From positions 1,554,545-1,618,544 of the forward strand of contig NC_088790.1 in assembly GCF_949628265.1 (NCBI RefSeq): 64,000 nucleotides of DNA, read 5' to 3'. This document shows positions 27,741 through 37,722 of the stretch, piece by piece. A program made the translations under genes and the position numbers. The stretch is from Cloeon dipterum (lineage: Eukaryota; Arthropoda; Insecta; Ephemeroptera; Baetidae). The notes below the pieces were generated by a model. That model was not told the DNA's origin. It ran no database searches and worked only from the letters and a program-made list of their open reading frames with translations. How positions within the stretch are numbered: position 1 is the stretch's first letter; every line of letters starts with the position of its first letter.

Positions 27741-28200
27741 TCAATGCTCTATTTTTATTTTATTTAACAAAACACTAATGGTGTACAACAGACATAAAAT
27801 ATTACAGTATACTAGCACGCATGAGAGTAAATAATGGGATCTTCTTGCATTCCAAAAAATGTTAATCACATAATACACATTTACAATCGACACAGGACTT
27901 ACAATGATATTTCTTACGAGTACAGAGTAAATATAATGATAGTCGTGATAGGCGTGCCTGGTGAAAACATGTCTATTTTGAAAACAGGCATTTTTCCAGC
28001 CCGGATCGCCCATTGTAGAGGTGGCATAAAAAACCCCCATCGATCTGGGAGAGCTTGTAAAATCTATTATTACTATTGTAACCAGCAGTTTCTGGAAGTG
28101 AAAATTTCTTTAGAAGATCATCAACCAAAATTTCAGTGTCAGCCAGCTCATATGCCAGTCCGGATTTCATGAATTTTGACAGTGCTAAGAAAATTTTTTG
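27741..28200 (-). mobile_element. LINE 3' fragment
   Basis: Contains the C-terminal ORF2 stretch MKSGLAYELADTEILVDDLL and NRHVFTRHA, plus the 3' UTR with the terminal hairpin at 27772-27784, in the minus orientation. Frames are broken. Confidence 0.65.
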
Positions 28201-28589
28201 AGAAAACGAGTTTTTGCAGTTTCAAACTTATTTAAGTCGGTCAAAGTAAGATATGGCTAGATTGCCTTATGCCGTAACATAGTGATTCGTGCTATGGCTA
28301 AGTGAAAGAGCTCTAATGCTTTGTAGCGGATCAATGCTCTTTAGCGGTTTATGTTCCCACGCAATTTACTTAACACAATCGTGTCATTAGTAGACTTCAT
28401 GCTTTATTTTTAAACTGTGCATGACTTTTAGGATATGGGCTGAAAATAATTATGTAAGAAAACATATTTATGCATGCATGTTTTATATTATCGCTACAAG
28501 GCAGCATTTTAGAATGTATAACTACAGTCAATTGTGTGATATGTAGCATTTGGCACTTACGCTTTCAAAAGGTTCATCGTGCAAGCAAT

Positions 28590-29180
28590 ATGACTAGAGA
28601 CAAGATATCTTGGACGAAAGAAGAACTCGACCACGTCGCCAACTTGATTGAAGTCACAATAAATAATTCTGGAAAGACTGAGCTGAGCCAGGACGAAGTC
28701 TGTGATGGCATCAGAAGGAACTACTCGGATCATTTTCCACACTTATCAGTCGCAAGATGGAAAAATCTGATAATTAACGCCAACGTAACGCATGGATCCA
28801 GGTTTGGAATTAATTTTGAGACATGCTGTTGGTTCGTACAGCAACCAAGGCATTCAAACAGTTACGGGGGTGGCCCGCATGCACCAAGAGAGCCGGAAAA
28901 TCGAGAGTCCCAGGGAGCAACCTCCTCTGGAATGGACAACCTGCATCAGCGCATCATGGCTGCACCAAGGACTCAAAACGAGTCAACTAATCCATTTTAT
29001 GTTAACGTTGAGTTCGAAGAGGAATCATTCCTTGAACAAGTGGATTATTACCTGAATACCAATCCACAGATAGATGATTTGGATTCGTTTCTACCATTGG
29101 TATATTATATACTAGAAGGTCAAAACTCGGATAATTTTGAACCCCTGCTGGACGAATCCGAACAAATGATGTTATTGTAA
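28590..29180 (+). CDS. Myb/SANT-like intronless protein, 196 aa
   Basis: Single open frame. The methionine at 28590 is preferred over the upstream one at 28470 because the 40 residues before it look like translated leader. The N-terminus MTRDKISWTKEELDHV and the later HLSVARWKNLI resemble the helices of a trihelix or Myb/SANT-like DNA-binding domain (about residues 5-60), though spacing is long. The middle is Gly/Pro/Ser-rich. The C-terminal 70 residues are strongly acidic and hydrophobic (VEFEEESFLEQVDYYL; DDLDSFLPLVYYILEG), as in activation or interaction regions. Lack of introns and the LINE-rich setting suggest a retrocopy or a transposon-derived gene. An AATAAA-like signal lies about 85 bp downstream. 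Family is uncertain. Confidence 0.45.
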   Translation: MTRDKISWTKEELDHVANLIEVTINNSGKTELSQDEVCDGIRRNYSDHFPHLSVARWKNLIINANVTHGSRFGINFETCCWFVQQPRHSNSYGGGPHAPREPENRESQGATSSGMDNLHQRIMAAPRTQNESTNPFYVNVEFEEESFLEQVDYYLNTNPQIDDLDSFLPLVYYILEGQNSDNFEPLLDESEQMMLL

Positions 29181-29974
29181 TGATAGTATATATCTTAACT
29201 TTTGGCATGTACACAATATATTGAACTAATCAAACATCAAGTCTTGCGCAAATTACATCACAAAAATAAACAAAATTATTTTATTTGTGATTTTATACAA
29301 AATCTAAACTAGCATCATCATTATAGAATTCTATCTCATATAAAAACGCACACAAGACAGCAACAAACTCTTCAAACCTTGGCTCAAGACGTACAGACAC
29401 TGGCAGAATGAAATGAATTGATCTGTAAGATTATATTAATAAAGATTGAATCAAACTAAAAAAGTTTTATTTTGCACTGCCTGCTTCTGCACTAAACCAA
29501 AAGACCAACAAGACGAAGCAAATCTTGGCTTTGATCATAAAAAGTATAGAAATTCATGAAAATAAATACAACAAATAAATTGAGAATTAAATAATAATAT
29601 TATTTTTACCTGTCTCGCATGTAAAAATAGAGAAAATTGTTTGTTGAAAGCTATAAACAACTAAGCTTGTGCTCAATGGTTCCAGCGCTCACCAAACTCG
29701 GCCAGTGTGTGTTTGATTTTTGAGTCATCGCTTTTTGGAATGCTGTACCACCTGCATTGAAAGACTGTTTGGCGGCACAGTTTCCTTCCAAGTGTAAGGC
29801 GAATGTGAGAGCGTTTTGATAATATTATGTTTTTTTCTTTTTTCTTTTAATAATTCTTGTTTGCAATCAGATGGAATGCATGTGGGAAGATCATCACTTG
29901 ATGTATTCATTTATTTGACTTTCAGTACTACCATGCTGACAGTAAAAAAAATAAATTCAATTTCATCCACCATG
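29181..29974. other. Intergenic, LINE-tail trace and AT-rich sequence
   Basis: At about 29196-29215 CTTTTGGCATGTACACAA matches the GCCAAAAGACAAATAAA LINE-tail family in reverse. Otherwise no gene was recognised. Confidence 0.4.
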
Positions 29975-30335
29975 CTCTTTTTTTGCTCTTTTTATCCCTG
30001 TCCGAGGACCGGGATGCTGGAACCCGGGTCCCAATAACACCGCGAACGGATAACATGGGCGCCCCAGGCCGCACAGGGACCCAGCCCACTCAAGGGCCAC
30101 TTGCCTCCGCACCGAGGACTGCATTCAAACGCAAGACATTCGTCCCGTGAAGCCAAATCACGCATGCTGGAAAGGTGCAAAGCAGCAAGTAGCGAGTCGG
30201 CGCCGGTGCGCCTCCCAGCCCGGCGTTAAGCAATTTGAGCATTTCATCGAGTCACTAAACTAACCACTTTTTGCCATCTCTGACATTGGGTAGCCAGTAT
30301 TAGATCTCCGAACTGCTCAAATACCTCCCATTGCT
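29975..30335 (-). mobile_element. SINE copy 3, 5'-truncated
   Basis: Carries the 3' end (TTTTTGCTCTTTTTATCCCT in reverse) and the body, and stops at CCTCCCATTG. Beyond that point the family's head is replaced by unrelated sequence. Confidence 0.75.
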
Positions 30336-30535
30336 CTTTACCGAAATGAAAATATTTTGGCCTCAAAGCGCTAGCGGTGAACCGATGATTACGCCCTAAA
30401 GGACCTCCATATAATTTTTGGTACAGCTCTTCCTTCTGTAGTGGTCGAGGGGGTGGTGGTGGCGTGGTTGTTGTTGTGGTTGTTGTCGGCGTTGAAATTG
30501 GGCTCAATTGTTGTAACTGAGCCGAGGCATTTACC
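30336..30535 (-). other. Exon-like Thr/Pro-rich coding fragment fused to a SINE
   Basis: The minus strand reads NASAQLQQLSPISTP, a Thr run, a Pro run and then RPLQKEELYQKLYGGPLGR and RPKYFHFGKE. It runs without a stop straight into the SINE body. Codon-like quality is high, but no domain is recognised and no start is clear. It could be a transduced exon or part of a disrupted gene. Confidence 0.3.
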
Positions 30536-30543
30536 CATGATCA

Positions 30544-30811
30544 TGTGACAATGAATTGTTTATTTACATGATTGGCAAGTTGGAAAAACGTAATTGTGTT
30601 AAATATTTCCTTTATTTTCGTTTTGCGATCAAATAAATCATAATCGGCGAATCAATTTTCCTCAATTGTTTGCGTGTCATTTTTATCGATAAGCCGGATA
30701 TGAATAAATGAAAAAAAAAATAAAAGAAAAAAATGGAAAATAAAGGAAATATTTAACACAATTACGTTTTGCCAACTTGCCAATCATCTAAAAAAACGAT
30801 TCATTGTCACA
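30544..30811. mobile_element. Foldback MITE, about 268 bp
   Basis: Left arm TGTGACAATGAA...GTTAAATATTTCCTTTATTTT is answered by an inverted right arm ending TTCATTGTCACA. Arms are about 80 bp around a unique centre of about 105 bp. No coding capacity. Confidence 0.8.
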
Positions 30812-30988
30812 ATCAAACGCTGCCAAATAAACATTTATATGCAACTGGTCAGTTCCAATAATTTTTAGATTAAATCAAAATTAAACGTAGATAATTTTGG
30901 ATACCAAATTTTTGTGTTTACTACAAACAAAAACCAAGTTACAAATCGCCAAAAACATCACTTTATTAAAAAATCTCAGATTTTGAAC

Positions 30989-31782
30989 TAGAGCGTATTC
31001 CAAGACAGGAAACTGAAACAGGAAACAAGAATTCCTGCTTTTTCCTGGAATTCCGGCAGGACAGGAAAATATTTTTCAGGAACAGGACAAGACAAGAATT
31101 TTGTTTCAAAACAATTCCATTCTTGGTCTATTTTATATCAAATATACCTCATTTATAGACAGCATTACTTTTCATTTTGATACTGCCTTACAATGTTTAC
31201 TTTCTTTCATGAACTATAAATATTTTCCAAAAAAACCTAACAATTATGACGATGTTTACAATTTTGCTCTAAAGCTTGAATTAAAATGCACAACTCTTTA
31301 ATTATAGTCAGTGGTGTTCGAAAAAACAAGCGTTTTACGGAAACAATCAACTGTATCAAAAATTAACATTTTTTAGGGGTTTTCTGCAATTCTTTTTCAT
31401 TTTAAGCACTATTTGAAATACTTTTTGTTGGATACTAAATTCTGTGCGGGGTGCATATTATTTTTTCCGTTTTGTTCATAAAGGGGAATTAGATGAATTA
31501 GAAATTATATTCTCTATCAAAATTTAAACACTTAGAAAATCTGTCAAATGGAAGTCTCAAATAATTAAAAGCAAACAAAAAACAGGTATAAATATTAATA
31601 TGGAAGAATTAGAAGACCATTTTGTAAATTTGAATTAAATTAAAGAAAAAAAAATAGGAAAAAAACAGGAACAGGACAGGACCGGAAATCCAATTTTGGA
31701 ACAGGAACAGGACAGGACAGGAAATTTTTTTCCCGGAACAGGTCAGGACAGGAACAGAAAAACCTTTCTTGAATACGCTCTA
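30989..31782. mobile_element. hAT-like MITE, copy B, with perfect 8-bp target duplication
   Basis: Left end TAGAGCGTATTCCAAG and right end CTTGAATACGCTCTA are terminal inverted repeats. They are flanked by identical octamers TTTTGAAC at 30981-30988 and 31783-31790. An 8-bp duplication is the hallmark of hAT insertion. Both subterminal regions carry GGACAGGAACAGGACAGG-type short repeats. No transposase is present. Confidence 0.85.
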
Positions 31783-31790
31783 TTTTGAAC

Positions 31791-33301
31791 CCCTGTAAAA
31801 AAGGCAATTTTTGGAATTTTTACCTAGTATTTTAGGGTCCAACTTAGATCCCCTAGGGCAACATCTCCACCGAATTTCATCAAGATCTGATGACCACTTG
31901 CCAAAGAGGGTGTCATTATATTTAGATCCTTCCATTTAGCACATTTAATGGTTCTTAAACATTTTTAGAAACATGTTTTCATGGCTCTACTCTAATTGTA
32001 TATTTCGTTTAGGACGGTTGCAACGAATGAATGATTAACAGATAACTTTTGACAAGAATGATAATAAATGTATATATTCAGTATGTCCTCTTAAAAAGTC
32101 AACACCATATGTAGCACCGTTTGGCACTTGGCACGGCGGGTGGATTTTTAGGCACATCGCGATTTCCTTTCGTTGAGGCGGTGGCTGCTGATGCTGAATC
32201 GACCGAAAGGCACGATATAAGTGATTGCGCCGGAAAATCTGCAAAAAGTCAGGAACCGGATCTCACGTCACGCGACCCGAGCGGAAGGTCGGTGAAGGGC
32301 AAGGATTCAAATAAAAAAAGCTTCTAAGCATTATTATTAATCTTAATTTGTCTTTTGGCATGTACCCAATTCAACACAATTAAATGCACCAAACCACATA
32401 CATCAAATTACAAATCAAACATACAGTTACATTCATTAAAAAAAATAATAAGTTGCTACAACTTCTGTACACATACAAAGATCTAAAATGTGCTCCAAAT
32501 AACTGGAAAAAGAATTAAAATCAACCTTGGAGCTGATCTCAAGTCGCGGGAAACTGGAAAAGGTAGTTTGGCTACATGTCTCGAAAATTCGGAAAAAAGA
32601 CCTTGCAATGAGGGAACGTGGTTGACGATGCGAGGCTCTGTCAAATTTGAATAGAAAGGAAACCATTTAAGTGTGCACTTCACGTATGGCGAATGCAAAA
32701 CAATAGTTAATAATGATATTTCATATTTCTATGGGTGCGGAAAATATCTAAATCGGGATTCTGACCAACTTGTGCGATGTAACAGTTAATAACCGTTTAT
32801 GGGTACATTCGAGAAGAATTGGCGAATTTTGGGACTTGGGACATCACATTTCTTGTAAGGAGAATGCGTAAAAAACAGGTTTTCCGGCCTTTTTATCAAT
32901 GTCCCGCGACTTTAGATCAGCTCCGAGGCCGATTCTAATTTATTTTTCGAATAAGCCGCATTTTTCATCCTTGCCCTTCAACAACCTTCATCGGGTCGCG
33001 CGACCTGCGATCCGGTTTCGGACTGTAATTTGCATATTGGCCGGCGCAATCTCTTATGTCCATGTTCAAACATCGCTCCTATAAACAAAATCCTCTGATT
33101 TGTATAGCTGATTTGCTAATTGACCTACCAATTATGCTGCGGCTTGAGCCCCTCTACAAGCAATTTGCTAGTGCCTTAAAGGACTTTTCGTACTTGCGAA
33201 GTTTTACTCAAAGATAGGATATATTTCTCGTATGTCTAAGAGTGGTAATTGTTGTGTTTGTAACTTGTTAATAAACATGTATTATATAAATTTTTTAATA
33301 T
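31791..33301. other. Repeat-rich intergenic stretch with nested inverted repeats
   Basis: Sequence near 32236-32320 (GATTGCGCCGGAAAATCTGC) returns inverted near 32950-33045. An inner pair lies at about 32515-32555 and 32895-32945 (GAGCTGATCTCAAGTCGCGGG and its complement). A related GGTCACGCGACCTG segment lies at 45840-45990. 32332-32470 is a LINE 3' tail (minus), and 33140-33190 resembles another LINE 3' segment. No gene was recognised. Confidence 0.45.
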
Positions 33302-33319
33302 GAATGAAATATTTATTAA

Positions 33320-33333
33320 ACACCAAAAGGTGT
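33320..33333 (-). promoter_or_regulatory. LINE 3'-terminal hairpin
   Basis: ACACCAAAAGGTGT, a five-base-pair stem with a four-base loop, lies just before the AATAAATATTTCATT end. Counterparts at 2020-2033, 26227-26239 and 27772-27784 have different bases, mostly paired. It is a likely recognition site for the reverse transcriptase, by analogy with other LINEs. Confidence 0.55.
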
Positions 33334-33363
33334 ACAACAGACATAAAATATAGAGTAATTAAA

Positions 33364-36192
33364 TCACATATCAATGCTCGTTTTTGCTTTGGCGGCTTGG
33401 CACAACGTCAGATTGTTCTTAACACATTCAAAAAAATGGTAAAAGTTAATTTGTTTAATATCACAGAATTTGCACTCGCAGTCCTCACTCGCGCAGGAGT
33501 GATAGGTCAATTTATTACAGATCAAATAGTGAAAACCGTGACAAGCGTGTCTCGTGAACATATGTCTGTTAATAAACATGGCTCCCTTCCAATTTTGGTT
33601 GACCATGGCGGGGGTGACGAAAAACCCCGGGTCGATTTCGGAGGCCTTAAAATCCTGGTTAGCCATGAACTTTTTAAATGAATCAGTCTCCGGCAGTGAA
33701 AATCTCGTTTGCAATTCTTTTACAAGGAAATCAGTGTCTGCTAATTTATATGTCAGCCTGGATTTCATTAATTTGGATACGGAAAGAGCTCTTTTTAGAA
33801 ATCTTGATTTGGAGGATTCTAATTTATTTAAGTCTTTGAGATTTAAAAATGGCCAAATCGCCTCTATTCCGTAACTTGCGATTGGAGCTATTGCAAGATT
33901 GAAAAGTTTCAAAGCAGTGCTGACTGATGATCTGGGGAGAGAGTTTAGTTTGGAGGTGGCTAGAATTTAAGCTCTCACTTTTTTCTCAATATGTTTAGAA
34001 AAAGAAATTCCGGAAGACTGAAACGTTACTCCTAAATAGGTAAATTCGGTGACGAAATCGACGACCTCATTTCTCACTACTAATTTGTCAGTTTACTTCA
34101 GCCTCCCTCTACCCTTGTTTCTAAACTTGAGTATGTTGCATTTTGAAAAATTTAATTTGAGCTCTTTTTCCGCTAAGTAGTCAATTAAGCTGGCCATGAA
34201 ATTTTTTAACTCCTCCAAGCAGTTTGAGAGCAGGACCAGATCATCGGCAAACATAATTAATTTGACATTTGGGAAGGTCTGTAAAAGTGCATTAATATCA
34301 GAAATAGCGTAAATGAAAAGAAATGGAGAAATGCTGCCACCCTGCCGAACTCCGTTCGATTGGACAATCGGCTCCGACACTGAAACTCCATCCTGGACAA
34401 CTAGAAAATTTAGGTCCAGCATTTGAGCAATCAAATTGATCTCCTCAAACGTCAATTTCCCAGAATTTAACAATTTTCCAAAGATGGATTTCCTGTCGAT
34501 TGAGTCGAAAGCCTTTCGGACGTCCAAGAAAATAGCATAGAGAGGCATTTTGCGCTCATACACGTTCAGATGTATCTCTTTGATTAGCAATTTTATTGCA
34601 TGAATAGTTGACTTGCCTTTGACAAAACCATACTAATTTTCAGGGATGGAATCGATTAAATGCGAATAGAGGCGGTTATTTAACACCCTGTCCAGTAAGT
34701 TGTAGAGCGAGCAGCACAAACTAATGCCTCTATAGTTATTCACGTCCGAGACACTGCCCTTTCCCTTGTACAAAAGCCTCAAACTGGACGTTCTCCAAGC
34801 GACTGGGAACTTACCCAGCTCGAGGCAGGCATTCAGGAAAGACAGTATCTCGTCCGGAATAACCAGCCACAAGAATTTGAGTGTCTCGTTCGACAAATTA
34901 TCCGGACCAGGAGCTTTCTTATTCTTCATATTTTTTATAGCAAGTTCTACTTCCTCTTTCATGAAATAATTAAGATCTATGCTCCTGGGATACTTTTCCA
35001 ACAGATATTGCAGGCCAAGGCTGTCGTTCTGCCCCAAATCTCTGACGTTGAATAGCTCTCCCAAGTACTGTGTCCACGTGTCCAGATTGACATCATTGGC
35101 CACGTAATTAAGATTTCGACCATTCAACCTCAGAAATCTGTAACAATTCTCCTCCGCCTCACCTAAAATCCTTTGGTCATGTTTTTCTTGGAATTCAGAC
35201 TTTTTCCTATTACACAATTTTCGATACTCTCCTTTTGCATTCAGAAATATTTTTAAAATTTCATTCCTTTCCTCTTGAGTTCCATCCCCTAACAATGAGG
35301 ACCCCGCTAGCGCTCTCAAAAATGTAAGATCTTGGCGAAAGATAAAGCACTCTGAGTCAAACCAAGGCCGACTCAGCCTGCCCCTTTCACCTGGCGCTGT
35401 TATCCTAGAACGTTCAACTAGTTGTAAAATATTATTATAAAAATTATCAAGGTCCTCATTGTGCAAATCAGCTTTTAGAATTATTTTATAACTTAAGAGG
35501 AAGTTTTCTAGTAAATCGTGATCTAATTTATACTTAATTTGGGTGGCAGCTTTTAAACTATTTTCTCCCGACTTAGGCACCTCCAAAATTGAACAGACCA
35601 TGCTATGCTTTCTAAAAAAAGTATCAATTAATAAAAATTCAGTGCATTTAACTGACTGGCCACAGAGAATTAAATCAATTACACTAGCTCCATTGGCGCA
35701 AACATAAGTATTTTGCAGAGGAAAGGTGTTGGCAAGGTGGAGATTATTAAGGCTAAGAAAGTCGTAAATTACTTCTCCTTTGTTGCACTTTTTGTCTAAC
35801 CTACAATTAAAGTCGCCTGCAAAAATTACTCTATCAGCATTTTTAATGAATTGCAAAGTTTCTATTAATTCATCCCAAATGTCTGCAGACTGTAATTCTG
35901 GATTTAAATATGTGGCCACAATTGTGAAACCGGAGAAGTTCAAAATTAAAAAGTTTCTAAGCTCATGACAGTCAATTAGAACCCCCAATCTCGGCCCGTA
36001 GTAAATCGACAAACCCCGCATAGGCCGCCCTCTGTTGGCTTTAGAACCTAATTTATATTTACAATAAAATCCCCTTATCGAGAGGTTTTTCAGCAAAAAT
36101 GTCTCAGTAAAAATAAGTACATCGAATTTAGAAATAAATTTGTCGTCAATTAAGTTGATCACATTTCTGAGACCCTCTGCATTCCACAGCAT
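33364..36192 (-). pseudogene. LINE ORF2: endonuclease-reverse transcriptase, three nonsense codons
   Basis: A single frame of 943 codons with no frameshift, interrupted by stops at 34633 (TAG, apparently from CAG), 34093 (TAA) and 33967 (TAA). Residues 1-210 form the endonuclease: WNAEGL, GDFNCRLD, SVIDLIL, and RKH where SDH is usual, so one catalytic Asp may be missing. The reverse transcriptase follows, with KKAPGPDNLSNE, NNYRGISL, then FLDVRKAFDS, GVRQGGSISPFLF and the catalytic FADD. The C-terminus has a zinc-knuckle-like CECKFC...H-FFE-C. Its start lies 29 bp after the ORF1 stop, which hints at reinitiation. Confidence 0.85.
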
Positions 36193-36221
36193 AACTTTTA
36201 AGGAATCGATTTTGGGGGGAT

Positions 36222-37448
36222 TTAGAAATTTGATAACTTAGCCTTATTGGCAGCTGCCTGCCTCGTCATCGGCCTCTTGCCAGGCTTGTCAGGGGCTCTT
36301 GAGGGCCCTGGTCGCACTTCTTCGTCATCATCAGCACTCTCCTCCATTGCATCGTCATAGTCGGTTGTCGCCCCCACTTCCGCTTCGTTCTCGTCCTCGA
36401 GCAGATGCTCGCCGAGAGGCTGGGCCTCATCGTTTGGGTTAAGTTTAGAGGCGGTCTGGGACGCCGATTGCTTGCTCTTCCTCGAAGGGAGATGGTAGAC
36501 ATGGGCTTCGATCTTGTATGGCATGGACTGGCAGCGCCTTTGGAGTTGTTCCTTGACCCAGTCCCACGAGAGTCCATCGAGTCCGGCGCAGATGCGCGGC
36601 ATAGCGAACTTCTTGATGTTGTTGTCTGCCAGATATTGGGCAAATTTGTCGAAGGCCACGTGGGTGCTTTCGAGAAAGGCCTCCGGCTTCTTCCTGAGCT
36701 TATGTGGGGCGGCTTGCTTGGTCACCAGGCTGAGCAGCCTTCCAAGGTCACCCGCCTCTTGGACGATGACGTCACCGATCTGGACTGGCTCTGAGGTTGC
36801 TGGTGGTTTCCCGAACCGCGCTGCACACTGACCGGCAACTCCGAGCTCGCAGCGTCGGTCTGCCGAGATCGCTTGCACGATGACGCCTTCCTGGGCTGAA
36901 AACAGATTGGCCTCTTTTTCTACAAAGGAAAGCTTACTCTTTTTTGCTTTGCTGGGACCTTTGCCCTCTGCAAGCCTTTTTCTGCTCTCCAGGTAGTCGT
37001 TTGTCAGTGGGGTGTCCGTGCCCGGCGTCAGCTCAGGGAATTTGCGCCACGGAGGGCGTTGGGCCCGCGCGCGGGGCTGTGGTGGGTTGCGTGCCAGGGC
37101 CGTTTCCAGCGCCGCCTCCGTGCGCGAAAGTCTTTCCTCGAGCCTTTTCTCGCGTGAGTCGGCGGCTTCAAGGAGTCTCTCGTAATGCCTCTCCCGGTTG
37201 TCTGCAGCCTCTAGTAGTTTGTCGTACCTCTGGATGATGGCTCGCAGAGACTCTACTGGTCCGTCTTCTAGGTTAGCAGTTTGCATGCGGCCGAACGTGC
37301 CGGACGCGCCGGCACGTGGGGGCGGTTTGCTAGGTGCAAAGTCTCTTGGCAGGCGCATCGTGGCTGCCGTGGCCGCTGAATAGGTCCTTGGGCTACCCTG
37401 TTGCCCGCCTCTACGCCGCGAGTTAGTCCCTGAGTTCGGCGACATCAC
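36222..37448 (-). CDS. LINE ORF1 with coiled coil and TARG1/OARD1-like macrodomain, 408 aa
   Basis: Intact frame from ATG at 37448. Residues 1-60 are basic and disordered. Residues 62-120 are a heptad-like coiled coil (YDKLLEAADNRERHYERLLE). Residues 174-320 form a macrodomain of the OARD1/TARG1 type: NLFSAQEGVIVQAIS, the glycine-containing segment RCELGVAGQCAARFG, LVTKQAAPHK, and FAMPRICAGLDGLSWDWVKE. The Lys of LVTK (K244) and the Asp of GLD (D291) sit where human TARG1 has catalytic K84 and D125, so ADP-ribosyl hydrolase activity is plausible. The tail (330-408) is acidic then basic, typical of a nucleic-acid or nuclear targeting region. LINE ORF1 proteins usually bind RNA; no RRM or zinc knuckle is seen here. 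Family match is strong; activity is inference. Confidence 0.85.
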   Translation of the reverse strand: MMSPNSGTNSRRRGGQQGSPRTYSAATAATMRLPRDFAPSKPPPRAGASGTFGRMQTANLEDGPVESLRAIIQRYDKLLEAADNRERHYERLLEAADSREKRLEERLSRTEAALETALARNPPQPRARAQRPPWRKFPELTPGTDTPLTNDYLESRKRLAEGKGPSKAKKSKLSFVEKEANLFSAQEGVIVQAISADRRCELGVAGQCAARFGKPPATSEPVQIGDVIVQEAGDLGRLLSLVTKQAAPHKLRKKPEAFLESTHVAFDKFAQYLADNNIKKFAMPRICAGLDGLSWDWVKEQLQRRCQSMPYKIEAHVYHLPSRKSKQSASQTASKLNPNDEAQPLGEHLLEDENEAEVGATTDYDDAMEESADDDEEVRPGPSRAPDKPGKRPMTRQAAANKAKLSNF

Positions 37449-37722
37449 CTTTAGGTGGCAGCTGCGCTGCTCCCTCTGGCCGGCTGACGTCAGAAAACAG
37501 TGATTTTTCTGCAGGAATTTGTCAGATTTCGCTTTGAAAATCGGGTCCAGGGACGAAATGTCTCAATACAGGGTTGAGGAGACACTTCGCGGCCCTCCTG
37601 GGCCCGACAGTGAACTGAAACAATTCCAAAATCCGGGGAAAAGGGTAAGAAAACTGCAGCTGCTTCGCAACGTGACCGCTTCTTACCTGGCGCTCTGCCC
37701 CTCTTCAAATATTTTTTAATAT

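Larger units (their letters stand above)
33302..37710 (-). mobile_element. Full-length non-LTR retrotransposon with macrodomain ORF1
   Basis: A 4.4-kb LINE flanked by the 12-bp direct repeat ATTTTTTAATAT (33290-33301 and 37711-37722), a likely target duplication. Order on the minus strand is 5' UTR (37449-37710), ORF1 (37448-36222), ORF2 (36192-33364) and a short 3' UTR with a terminal hairpin and AATAAA. ORF2 has an APE-type endonuclease and a reverse transcriptase. Fragments with the same C-terminus lie at 2.0-2.3, 26.2-27.0 and 27.7-28.2 kb. The clade is not settled; the endonuclease-RT order fits the Jockey/CR1/L2 group. ORF1 is intact while ORF2 has three nonsense codons, so the copy is recent but dead. 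Confidence 0.9.

Noticed and set aside
36405-36831. Plus-strand ORFs over the LINE
   Set aside because: Antisense shadows of ORF1; composition follows the coding strand's GC-rich codons.
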